From: Marinifilum_A sediminis
GTDB lineage: Bacteria; Bacteroidota; Bacteroidia; Bacteroidales; Marinifilaceae
Direction of reading: 5' to 3'
Assembly: GCA_947496465.1 (NCBI GenBank)
Contig: CANMCX010000006.1
Coordinates: 1-64,000, forward strand
DNA length: 64,000 nt
The notes under the pieces were generated by a model, which was not told the DNA's origin, ran no database searches, and was given only the letters and a program-made list of their open reading frames with translations. Position numbers and translations under genes: made by a program. Each line of letters opens with the position of its first letter. Positions within the stretch are counted from its first letter, which is position 1. This document shows positions 1 to 6,331 of the stretch, one piece after another.

Positions 1-70
1 AGTGCTGAAAATCTATCAAATACAAGCATGCTTACTTATCAACAACTTATCAAGGTTTTTAGACAGTCTG

Positions 71-195
71 ACGGTTTGGCTAAATTATGAGGGCGATTTG
101 AAACTACCGCCTTATCAAAGCCGCTACCGTTTAAAGTTTTGTTTTATTATCAAGTTGAGCGTCACCGCCCTTGAAATTTAGCTTTTGTTACCACC
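71..195 (-). other. attC-like recombination site B of the integron-like array
   Basis: Imperfect inverted repeat. The arm at 79-95 (GCTAAATTATGAGGGCG) pairs with 166-182 (CGCCCTTGAAATTTAGC) at 14 of 17 positions. The outer motifs match site A: GACGGTTTGGCTAA on one side and TTTAGCTTTTGTTA on the other. On the minus strand the outer element GGTGGTAAC (195-187) is the exact reverse complement of GTTACCACC (786-778), the first bases of the same cassette. This is how an integron cassette's R'' box relates to its own start. The site lies just downstream of the ORF at 178-765, as an attC should. Confidence 0.7.
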
Positions 196-765
196 TGTTT
201 CCTTTTCTATGTATGAAATTTTTGGATTATTTATTTTATAAAGTATTGAAACATTTTCACCTTTTTTCCATTTGAAAAACTTATTCATGAATTCTGTTCT
301 AGAATACTTTTGATTGTTAATTTCATAAAGATAAGTTACCAAATTAAGATCATATTTCTTAGGTTCTATTTTCTTAATTCGCGCAATTGTTTTTTTGTAT
401 TTAGATGTGTCAATTACAGGTTCATTCAATAGCATAATAGCCACTTCTGGTTCATTCTTATTAAGTCGTCCCCGATATTTTTCTCCAATTTGTAAGTCGT
501 CCGTATTGTGTTGTCTAGAATTATATTTTTCACCACGATAATTATATTTAAAAATTGAACTATTAAATTTCGCTCCATAACCTATAATTTCACATTCAGT
601 ACTAATAAAATCTTTTCCTTTTCTAATAGCCGATTCATAGTTGTGATTTTTTTTAATAATTCCGAAGAATACAACAGCTATTATCAAGCATATAATTAAA
701 AGAAAATAGGTTACCTTCTTTTCTTTGTTCGTAAGATTATCAGGTTGTATTTTAAAATAGTTCAT
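178..765 (-). CDS. hypothetical membrane-anchored cassette protein
   Basis: Encodes 195 aa and no family is recognised. It has a short charged N-terminus, one membrane segment at about residues 19-38 (rich in I, L, V and F), then a lysine-rich, mostly beta-looking domain of about 155 residues, probably outside the membrane. The start at 765 lies about 20 bases inside the cassette boundary at 786-785, and GGAGAAATG gives a good ribosome binding site. The stop falls inside attC-like site B, which is normal for cassette ORFs. Its orientation matches the recombinase. As a single ORF between two attC-like hairpins it reads as a mobile cassette gene. Function unknown. Confidence 0.7.
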   Translation of the reverse strand: MNYFKIQPDNLTNKEKKVTYFLLIICLIIAVVFFGIIKKNHNYESAIRKGKDFISTECEIIGYGAKFNSSIFKYNYRGEKYNSRQHNTDDLQIGEKYRGRLNKNEPEVAIMLLNEPVIDTSKYKKTIARIKKIEPKKYDLNLVTYLYEINNQKYSRTEFMNKFFKWKKGENVSILYKINNPKISYIEKETGGNKS

Positions 766-777
766 TTCTCCTAAATT

Positions 778-909
778 GGTGGTAACGGTTATTGCTAAGT
801 TTTGTTGGGGATTAAAACCATTTTTCTATCTCTCATTTATAGTTTTCTAAGAGATAGAAAGCATGATTAAGTACTTTAACCCCAATAAAATTTAGCTCTT
901 GTTATGTAC
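778..909 (-). other. attC-like recombination site A of the integron-like array
   Basis: A long hairpin of about 130 bases. The outer stem GCTAAGTTTTGTTGGGG (794-810) pairs with CCCCAATAAAATTTAGC (880-896) over 17 positions, two of them G-T wobbles. A perfect 11-bp inner stem, TTTCTATCTCT (823-833) with AGAGATAGAAA (850-860), closes a 16-base loop. The flanks carry TAAC (783-786) and GTTA (901-904), the positions of R''/R' boxes in attC sites. The outer element GTTATGTAC (901-909) is the exact reverse complement of GTACATAAC (1422-1430) at the other end of the neighbouring cassette. Size and architecture resemble the large attC sites of chromosomal integrons. Confidence 0.72.
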
Positions 910-1430
910 TTTTATTTTTAAAGCCTATTTGTTGCACACCTCCTGAATCAGGCTCTTAAAAACAGGTCTGTTTTAGGAATTTCATTCCCCCTCTAAAACA
1001 GATAAAAGGCACTGTTAAACTCTTTATTCCTTTCTAAACACCTTGATTTAGTTTGATCTTATGCGCTTTAGATTTGTCTAAGGCAGCGTCATATCAAACT
1101 GGAAATGGCTGAGTCCTTAATACAAAACAAGAACTCAATACACCAAGTTCCTTTCTTAAAAGAACAAGTGTAAGTAACTGTTTATCAAAGTCGAATTTCA
1201 TTCTACTCTTGACATTGATCCTGAAAAACAGTAACTTATCCAAGTCTTAGTTAACGATACTCGTCGTTTGAAAGAGCGATCTTTCACGGTAGCACCGCAT
1301 AAGACTTGAACAATGCCTTCCATTGCCTTTCTTGTCCTTTTACGCCTTAAGGAACTTTCCATTTTTGTATCATCTCAGCCGTAAATAAAGAGGGTTTTAT
1401 CTCTTCATAAAGAGCTTTAATTGTACATAA
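909..1430 (-). other. 522-bp cassette with dense secondary structure
   Basis: This segment is bounded by GTTATGTAC (901-909) and its reverse complement GTACATAAC (1422-1430), as expected for one integron cassette ending in site A. No ORF over 60 codons is present. It holds many strong stems: TCTGTTTTAG/CTAAAACAGA (967-976/993-1002); AGTTTGAT/ATCAAACT (1050-1057/1093-1100) enclosing TTAGA-TTTG-TCTAA; GTAACTGTTT/AAACAGTAAC (1174-1183/1226-1235) enclosing ATCAA-GTC/GAC-TTGAT; CAAGTCTTA/TAAGACTTG (1241-1249/1300-1308); and GAAAGA-GCGA-TCTTTC (1270-1285). It could encode a structured RNA, or the small ORF at 1198-1362, or both. Confidence 0.55.
1198..1362 (-). CDS. possible 54-aa basic small protein in cassette 1
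   Basis: ATG at 1362 to TGA at 1200-1198 gives a 54-codon ORF in the same direction as the recombinase and the next cassette. The product is strongly basic; the N-terminus begins MESSLRRKRTRKAMEG and further Arg/Lys clusters follow. It has no signal peptide or membrane segment. The ORF lies across the most structured part of the cassette, including the 1241-1308 stem, so the open frame may be chance inside a noncoding RNA. The family is not recognised. Its length is only slightly above what an AT-rich genome gives by chance, but the cassette has no better ORF. Confidence 0.35.
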   Translation of the reverse strand: MESSLRRKRTRKAMEGIVQVLCGATVKDRSFKRRVSLTKTWISYCFSGSMSRVE

Positions 1431-1475
1431 CTTGTTAGTATGTGCACTATAAGTGCATATATTTTTAATATATCG
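1422..1475 (-). other. attI-like junction between recombinase gene and first cassette
   Basis: On the minus strand the sequence reads ACATACTAACAAGTTATGTAC. G-TTATGTAC is the start of cassette 1, and the preceding AAC triplets sit where an attI core would be. The stretch between the junction and the recombinase terminator carries repeated AGTGCA/GTGCAC motifs (1442-1447, 1450-1455) that could be recombinase-binding elements. The assignment is by position and by the match between this junction and the outer arm of site A. There is no experimentally known attI to compare with. Confidence 0.4.
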
Positions 1476-1479
1476 TTAT

Positions 1480-1527
1480 TAAAAGTGCACAATACATACC
1501 ATATAGGTCAATATTGTGCACTTTTTT
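1480..1527. terminator. hairpin terminator after the recombinase gene
   Basis: The perfect 14-bp inverted repeat AAAAGTGCACAATA (1480-1493) / TATTGTGCACTTTT (1512-1525) is flanked by A and T runs. It lies immediately after the recombinase stop at 1531 and can work in both directions. It would limit read-through from the recombinase gene into the cassettes. Confidence 0.6.
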
Positions 1528-1530
1528 ATT

Positions 1531-2637
1531 TTAAGTCGTATTCCATAGTTCATCAAGTGGGTTTACAATTTTACGAATTTCCTGATTAGAAACGTGTGTA
1601 TAAATTTCGGTTGTTTTTGAAGAACTATGTCCTAAAAGTACCTGAATATATCTTAAGTCAACACCTTGTTCAAGCAAGTGTGTTGCAAAAGAATGTCGTA
1701 ACATGTGCGGAGTTATTCTTCTCTTTATATTTGCTTTTTGACTAGCGTAATTCAAAATATTACGTATGCTGGTTGCACTATATTGTGAGGCTGGTTCGCG
1801 ACCTTCAAATAGCCATTTTTCAGGCTTGTATTTTTTGTAATATTCACGGAGTTCAATAAGTAAATGAGGTGACAAAATGGAGTAACGGTCCTTATTACCT
1901 TTAGCTTGGTATATTCTTATCTGATTGCGTTCAGAAATTATATCAGTAATCTCCAGATTAATAAGTTCTTTACGTCTGAGACCTGCAGAATAAATTAATG
2001 ATAAAATACACCTGTGCTTAATGTTCCTACATTGTTTAATTATTGAAATAACTTCTTTTTTACTAAGAACTTTAGGTAATTGTTTTTGTGTTCGAGGTCT
2101 TTCTAAATTATAGTATTCTTTGCTTTTTCCAAGTACTTTTTCGTAATAAAACTTAATTGCATTAATCAATTGGTTTTGTTGGCTTATCGAAATAATGTCA
2201 TTTTGTACCTGATGATGTAAGTATTCATTAATTTCGTCAATACCTATTTCTGAAAGATTAGCATCCTTAAATACAGTACAAAAATCTCTCATGTATTTCG
2301 AATAAGTTCTTATAGTACTCTCGCTATATCTAAGTCTTTCTAATTTCTCCAAATAGCCTTTGGGTAAGCTTATTTGTTTATTTAGTTTCTTGTTTTGCTT
2401 CTGAATTCTTAATGGTTCATGAGCAATTGCTATTATATCATATTCGGCAAATACTTGTTTAAACATTTTAAAATCAAACTCCCGTCTGGCAATCCACCAG
2501 CATTTTTTTGTTTGACTCCAACGGACAGGAAAATGCTGCTTTAACAAGTTTACAATTTGAGAATTGTACTCAAACTGCAACAAAACAACTTTCTTGCCTC
2601 TATGATGATCCGATGAGAGTTTTATTTGTGTGCCCAT
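1531..2637 (-). CDS. tyrosine recombinase (integron-like, Xer-type core)
   Basis: Encodes 368 aa. Residues 1-75 form an unusual N-terminal domain with W40 and W47-W48. A SAM-like core-binding domain covers about 88-170 and the catalytic domain about 185-360. The catalytic set is complete: R221 (GLRRKEL), K246 (AKGNKDR), H311-x-x-R314 (HMLRH), H337 (LLGH) and nucleophile Y346 (IYTHV). The stretch between K246 and HxxR is as short as in Xer proteins. The roughly 35-residue insertion that marks canonical IntI integrases is absent. The gene points towards the cassettes, the orientation known from inverted-integrase integrons such as that of Treponema denticola. Its place beside an attI-like junction and two attC-like sites suggests it handles the cassettes. 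Confidence 0.85.
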   Translation of the reverse strand: MGTQIKLSSDHHRGKKVVLLQFEYNSQIVNLLKQHFPVRWSQTKKCWWIARREFDFKMFKQVFAEYDIIAIAHEPLRIQKQNKKLNKQISLPKGYLEKLERLRYSESTIRTYSKYMRDFCTVFKDANLSEIGIDEINEYLHHQVQNDIISISQQNQLINAIKFYYEKVLGKSKEYYNLERPRTQKQLPKVLSKKEVISIIKQCRNIKHRCILSLIYSAGLRRKELINLEITDIISERNQIRIYQAKGNKDRYSILSPHLLIELREYYKKYKPEKWLFEGREPASQYSATSIRNILNYASQKANIKRRITPHMLRHSFATHLLEQGVDLRYIQVLLGHSSSKTTEIYTHVSNQEIRKIVNPLDELWNTT

Positions 2638-2959
2638 TTACTTTACAGGAATAATGTTCATGAAATTACAAAAGCTAAATCAGTAAACAAAATAATTGCT
2701 TGTTATCCTTAATTAAAATTACAAATCACCTTAAAATAAGATTCTTCTGTGTTTTAAATGTTAATAATGTAGATTTTTAGCTATTACTGCTTATCGAAAA
2801 AAGAAATCATAAAAAAAATTGTAAAACTATGCCTGTATTTTCAAGAGGTAGAGCATGATATGAACAAAAAAATAAGAAAAGTGTTTTGTAGAATTAAATG
2901 CATTTCTTAACTTAAATCTAGATTTCGAAGAAATCATTTGTTGAAAAGAGGGGATAGGA
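2638..2959. other. AT-rich intergenic region
   Basis: This is the leader of the recombinase gene on one side and the end of the broken gene at 2960-3488 on the other. I see no convincing ORF, RNA gene or repeat. The recombinase promoter should lie here on the minus strand; the sequence is too AT-rich to choose a site. Confidence 0.4.
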
Positions 2960-3488
2960 CTAATCATCAATATCAACAAATATGAAACTACACTTTAATT
3001 TATACTGTGAATCAGCTGGCATTAATTCAAGTTGATCAACAAAAATTTTTACAAAGGCGTATTCTTTTTCGCTAAAAGCAAATGTAGCTTTACAATTTGA
3101 TAAAGCTTTTTTTAGGAATTATATACAGAAAACGACTGTAAGCCCTGCCAATAAAGCTCTGAAGGTACTCTTTGAATTTTCCCGCGATGTGTTTCCGACA
3201 TCGAAAATACCTTTCGTATTTTCCTGCGAAGTGTTTCCGGCACTGAAAATGGTCTCCCAGTTTTCTGGTGATGTATTTCCGGTCCCGAAAATGCCTTCCC
3301 AGTTTTCTGATGGTGGGTTTCCGGCACCGAAAATGCCTCTCCAGTTTTCTGGTGATGAGTTTCCGGCACCGAAAATGTCTTCCCAGTTTTCTGATAGTTG
3401 ATTTTCTACACCAGGAATAAGCACTTTTTATAGCCAATTGTATTTCTGAAACTTGTAAAGTGAAATTTTCGATGTTAACATACATCAT
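2960..3488 (-). pseudogene. small gene split by a repeat-bearing insertion
   Basis: The minus-strand frame from ATG at 3488 reads MMYVNIENFTLQVSEIQLAI then K, up to about 3424. The frame ending at the TAG at 2960-2962 contains KKALSNCKATFAFSEKEYAF and continues as VKIFVDQLELMPADSQYKLK through to FVDIDD. Joining the two at the A-run (ATA AAA | AAA GCT) gives one continuous protein of about 70 aa. About 310 bp of unrelated tandem-repeat sequence lies between the halves and shifts the frame, so the gene is disrupted. CTTTTT occurs at both edges (3106-3111 and 3424-3429), as in a target duplication. The original protein is not recognised. Confidence 0.6.
3112..3424. repeat. insertion element of 42-bp tandem repeats
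   Basis: Five tandem copies of a 42-bp unit start at 3192, 3234, 3276, 3318 and 3360, plus a partial sixth. The unit has the form TTTCCGGCACCGAAAATG followed by CCTTCCCAGTTTTCTGGTGATGAG with variations. Because 42 is divisible by three and the unit lacks stops, several frames stay open over the array. The minus frame 3424-3119 would repeat GN-SPENW-GIFGA; the plus frame would repeat FPAPKMPSQFSGDE. No frame has a convincing start or ribosome site, so I treat it as a noncoding repeat element. It sits inside the broken gene at 2960-3488. Confidence 0.65.
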
Positions 3489-3553
3489 TTAAGTGTGAAA
3501 TAGTAAGGGAGTATAGAATTTACTCCAATTGTTTAACCAATAAAATTGAAGAT

Positions 3554-4279
3554 ATGCCATACTTGGAATATCCTAAATCTGATTTGAAAAGAAATGATTT
3601 TTTAAATCAGTGCTCAAACACCACAGAAAAAGACAAAGAGCTTGGTGTTATTTATCTGCCAGAGTTGGTAGTTAGTGAGTTATTACGATTGAAGCCTGAA
3701 TTTAACCTTTTATTTGAAAAACTTAAAACCAGTTTATCGGATAAAGAAAAGGAAGTTCGCGAAAAGAATCAAAGTGTAGACATTTTGCATGTTTACGTCC
3801 GCGATTTTTGGGTTGTAGCAAAACGTAGAGCCATTCGATTAGATCAGCCTGCTGAAGTGTTTACCAAACTGGGTTTACCATTATCGGGTGATATTCCGAA
3901 TCTAAACAATGAGAAGGAGATTTTGGCTGCTGCAACTCATATTGTAAAGGGTGATGCTAGTCTGGTTGCCAATTCTTATCCTGCCATGGAAAATCCTAGC
4001 GCTGCTGAAGTGGAAGAGAAGTTATTAGTAGCACAGAAGGAGAGGGATGACATTGCTCCTGCAGATCGTAGCTATAATATCTTTCAGAAGGAAGTGAGTA
4101 GTATGCGTATTCCGGTTGATACATTAATAAAGGATATTGCGGATCATTTGCAATTTGCCTTAAGAAAGGAAACAGAATCGAATCAACGTAGAATAATGCG
4201 AACTTATGGTTTCGAATACCGATACCTGAAGGGTGAACCTGAAGCAGAAGTTGAAAGTGAAGTTGTTGAAAATGAATAG
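3554..4279 (+). CDS. hypothetical cytoplasmic protein
   Basis: Encodes 241 aa with no signal peptide or membrane segment. It is rich in charged residues and probably mostly helical. A possible coiled coil lies around 45-80 (LLFEKLKTSLSDKEKEVREK), and the C-terminus is very acidic (EPEAEVESEVVENE). I do not recognise a family. Codon use looks like that of the neighbouring core genes, so it is probably real. The start ATG at 3554 follows an AT-rich leader without a clear Shine-Dalgarno, as usual here. A weak stem ATAGTGAA/TTCACTAT (4276-4283/4308-4315) follows the stop. Confidence 0.75.
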   Translation: MPYLEYPKSDLKRNDFLNQCSNTTEKDKELGVIYLPELVVSELLRLKPEFNLLFEKLKTSLSDKEKEVREKNQSVDILHVYVRDFWVVAKRRAIRLDQPAEVFTKLGLPLSGDIPNLNNEKEILAAATHIVKGDASLVANSYPAMENPSAAEVEEKLLVAQKERDDIAPADRSYNIFQKEVSSMRIPVDTLIKDIADHLQFALRKETESNQRRIMRTYGFEYRYLKGEPEAEVESEVVENE

Positions 4280-4463
4280 TGAACCCATGGGCATGTAATC
4301 CCAAAGATTCACTATCACTAAGTAACAATGTGCTCTGTTGATCTTTTAATGCATGTGTGTCAAATGTCTGTAAACTATTTTACACATGCCGCGAAAGACA
4401 ATGGAGCCATTGTTTTGTAAAGCTAACAAATGAGAACTTGCTATGCAATTCTAAACCTATAAT

Positions 4464-4570
4464 CTACTCGTAATTTTGCTTTAACAATTTCTTTATGGCA
4501 ATAACTGCTTCATCAGCATAATCAGTAGTAGTATTGAGTAGTTTTAACAATTCCTTTTCCCGATTTATTC
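4464..4570 (-). pseudogene. possible gene remnant downstream of the EEP gene
   Basis: Between two in-frame stops, the minus strand reads 34 codons with natural composition: GINREKELLKLLNTTTDYAD followed by EAVIAIKKLLKQNYE and a TAG. The amphipathic helix pattern resembles the C-terminal end of a helical-repeat or regulatory protein. There is no start codon and no room for the rest of a gene before 4585, so it would be a decayed 3' end. The rest of 4280-4584 shows nothing I can name. Confidence 0.25.
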
Positions 4571-4584
4571 CCTACAATAGTAAC

Positions 4585-5382
4585 TTACTCATCGAGAAGT
4601 TCAAGCGTTACCAAATAAGCACAATGATCAGAGGCTATGGTATCATTAATCACCTGAGTTTTCAATACTTTCCATCTGTTCTTCGGATAAAATAGTACAT
4701 AGTCGATTTTCTGATTAGGTGTGCCCGATGGATAAGTGAATTCCACATGTTCCTTATCGTAACTCGCCGTCCACATTTCTTCCAAAGTATTTATGGTGGC
4801 ACTTCCGGGAACGGCATTTAAATCTCCCGCCAAAATAGTTGGATAGGCATTGGCTTTGAATAGTTCATTTATTTTATTGGCTTGCGAAAGGCGATCGGTT
4901 TCATCTTCTAAATGATCGAGGTGAGTTCCAATAAATGCTATGGTATCATTGGAATCAAGGGTACAAACAATTTCCAATGCAGAACGAGGTTCATTGCCTG
5001 GCGAATAGGGTAGAGCAAGATTTCGCGTGCTTAAAAATGTGTGTTTCGATAGTATTCCTTCCCCATATTCGCCACCATCGTAATGCATGGCTCTGGCAAA
5101 CAGAGGAATCATTTTTGTTCGGTAGGCCAGTTCTGTGGTTAAGTCATATTTTTTGGCTCTTTGGGTTTTAAAATCTACCTCTTGCATGGCTACGAAATCG
5201 GCATCTGCATCTTTTATCACCTTTGCAATTACATCTAAATTAAAATCACCTTTTGTAGTAGCCCCATGCAGTATGTTAAAACTAAGGACTTTCACAATTT
5301 TATTGCCATCTGATTTCGATTGAGCATGTACCGAGGCATTTAGGAGAAGTGCCAGAAGAAGAAGTTTTGTTTTCAATTTCAT
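4585..5382 (-). CDS. secreted endonuclease/exonuclease/phosphatase-family protein
   Basis: Encodes 265 aa with an N-terminal signal peptide (about residues 1-20, cleavage after VHA-Q). The EEP fold motifs are present in order: SFNILHG (substrate/metal Asn), MQEVD (metal Glu), GTHLDHLE (His), ILAGDLNA (catalytic Asp-x-Asn), KIDYVLF and SDHCAY (catalytic Asp-His). Such exported EEP proteins hydrolyse phosphodiester or phosphomonoester bonds. The substrate cannot be read from sequence; sphingomyelinase-, inositol- or nuclease-like activities are all possible. It lies 18 bases downstream of the uracil-DNA glycosylase gene on the same strand and may be co-transcribed with it. Confidence 0.85.
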   Translation of the reverse strand: MKLKTKLLLLALLLNASVHAQSKSDGNKIVKVLSFNILHGATTKGDFNLDVIAKVIKDADADFVAMQEVDFKTQRAKKYDLTTELAYRTKMIPLFARAMHYDGGEYGEGILSKHTFLSTRNLALPYSPGNEPRSALEIVCTLDSNDTIAFIGTHLDHLEDETDRLSQANKINELFKANAYPTILAGDLNAVPGSATINTLEEMWTASYDKEHVEFTYPSGTPNQKIDYVLFYPKNRWKVLKTQVINDTIASDHCAYLVTLELLDE

Positions 5383-5400
5383 TTTATGGATTTGAGTTTG

Positions 5401-5973
5401 TTATTTAAGTATGTCTTGTATTTTTAATTGTAATGCAGGAATCACTTCCTTTATAAACCATTCATTTTTTGCCATCCAAATGTTATTTCGTGGCGATGGG
5501 TGGGGCAGAACAAAGTATTTGGGCAAATAGCTTTTGTAATTTTCAACCCTTGTGGTCAGATTCTTTTTCACTTGTTCTTTCAGGTAATAATCTTGTGCAT
5601 GCTTGCCTATTAATACGATCAATTCCACTTTGTTTAGTTGATTTAAAAGTAGCTTGTGCCATTGTGGGGCACACTCTTTTCGTGGTGGAATATCTCCCGA
5701 TTTTCCCCTTCCGGGATAACAAAAGCCCATAGGTATTAAAGCAATCTTTTCAGGATCGTAGAAGGTGGCATCATCAATTCCCATCCATTTCTTTAAATTT
5801 TCACCACTCTTATCATCCCAGGGAATTCCGGTGTTGTGGGCAGCCAATCCTGGTGCCTGACCTATGATTACAATTTTACTTTTAGAATGAGCAGTAAAAA
5901 TGGGTTTGGGATCTAGAGGCAAACTCGATTCGCAAATTCTGCATTTTTTTATGTCTTGTATTAGTTGTTTCAT
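5401..5973 (-). CDS. uracil-DNA glycosylase superfamily protein (4Fe-4S type)
   Basis: Encodes 190 aa. Motif A is GQAPG (38-42) followed by GIPW-DD-SGENL (49-60), and motif B is HPSPRN (158-163) with the conserved His. Four cysteines at 11, 14, 85 and 101 give C-x2-C...C-x15-C, the spacing of the [4Fe-4S] cluster in family 4/5 UDGs. The protein should remove uracil from DNA in base-excision repair, though related proteins can differ in substrate. It is slightly shorter than typical family 4 enzymes. The start at 5973 is the first Met before the cluster cysteines. The next gene downstream, 18 bases on, is the EEP gene. Confidence 0.85.
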   Translation of the reverse strand: MKQLIQDIKKCRICESSLPLDPKPIFTAHSKSKIVIIGQAPGLAAHNTGIPWDDKSGENLKKWMGIDDATFYDPEKIALIPMGFCYPGRGKSGDIPPRKECAPQWHKLLLNQLNKVELIVLIGKHAQDYYLKEQVKKNLTTRVENYKSYLPKYFVLPHPSPRNNIWMAKNEWFIKEVIPALQLKIQDILK

Positions 5974-6077
5974 TTTACACTCTCTTCCAAATCAACAGTT
6001 CATTGTATCAGGGAATCGAAAATACATAATTTTTACGTGCTGATCAATAATAGAATAGATGTAACAGGAAGGAAGAA

Positions 6078-6160
6078 TAGATTCGACCCATTTAGGGTCG
6101 TATGCTTATAGATAATATCAGCTATAAACATCTGACTCCGAAGGAGTCAAATTAATGGGT
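6078..6160. repeat. REP-like triple hairpin
   Basis: Three short stem-loops follow one another: CGACCC-ATTTA-GGGTCG (about 6087-6103), TTATAG...CTATAA (about 6108-6128) and GACTCC-GAA-GGAGTC (about 6134-6148), followed by AAATTAATGGG. The last is a perfect palindrome around GAA. This spacing and composition match the intergenic palindromic repeats common in Bacteroidota. It lies downstream of the M1/ABC gene and upstream of the glycosylase gene. The ORF-like frame at 6118-6324 crosses it and is not credible. Confidence 0.55.
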
Positions 6161-6291
6161 GATAAAGATTGAAATTTGTATGGGTTGAGTGCACAGCACA
6201 AATTGTTCCAATACAATAGTAGTGATATTGGTTTAGATTTCTTTGGTTGGAAGGCTAAGATTGTTTCAGGAAAATTGAATTGAAAGAAAAT

Positions 6292-6319
6292 GAGGACTCC
6301 CTTTTTAATAGAAGTCCTC
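6292..6319 (-). terminator. terminator after the ABC/M1 gene
   Basis: GAGGACT (6292-6298) pairs with AGTCCTC (6313-6319). Read on the minus strand the stem is followed by ATTTTCTTTC. It lies 13 bases past the stop of the 6332-9955 gene, a fitting end for that operon. Confidence 0.55.
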
Positions 6320-6331
6320 ATCAATTGTAAT

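Noticed and set aside
1..90. Plus-strand open frame at the window edge, ending at TGA 88-90 inside attC-like site B.
   Set aside because: Only 29 codons are visible and the frame runs against the cassette direction; a chance open frame is as likely.
3090..3488. 132-codon minus frame (and 85-, 101- and 70-codon frames) over the 42-bp repeats as genes.
   Set aside because: The frames are open because of the repeat unit; the 132-codon frame joins a real gene start to repeats and ends at the broken gene's other half.
6118..6324. 68-codon minus frame after the ABC/M1 gene.
   Set aside because: It crosses the terminator and the palindromic repeats and has no recognisable features.
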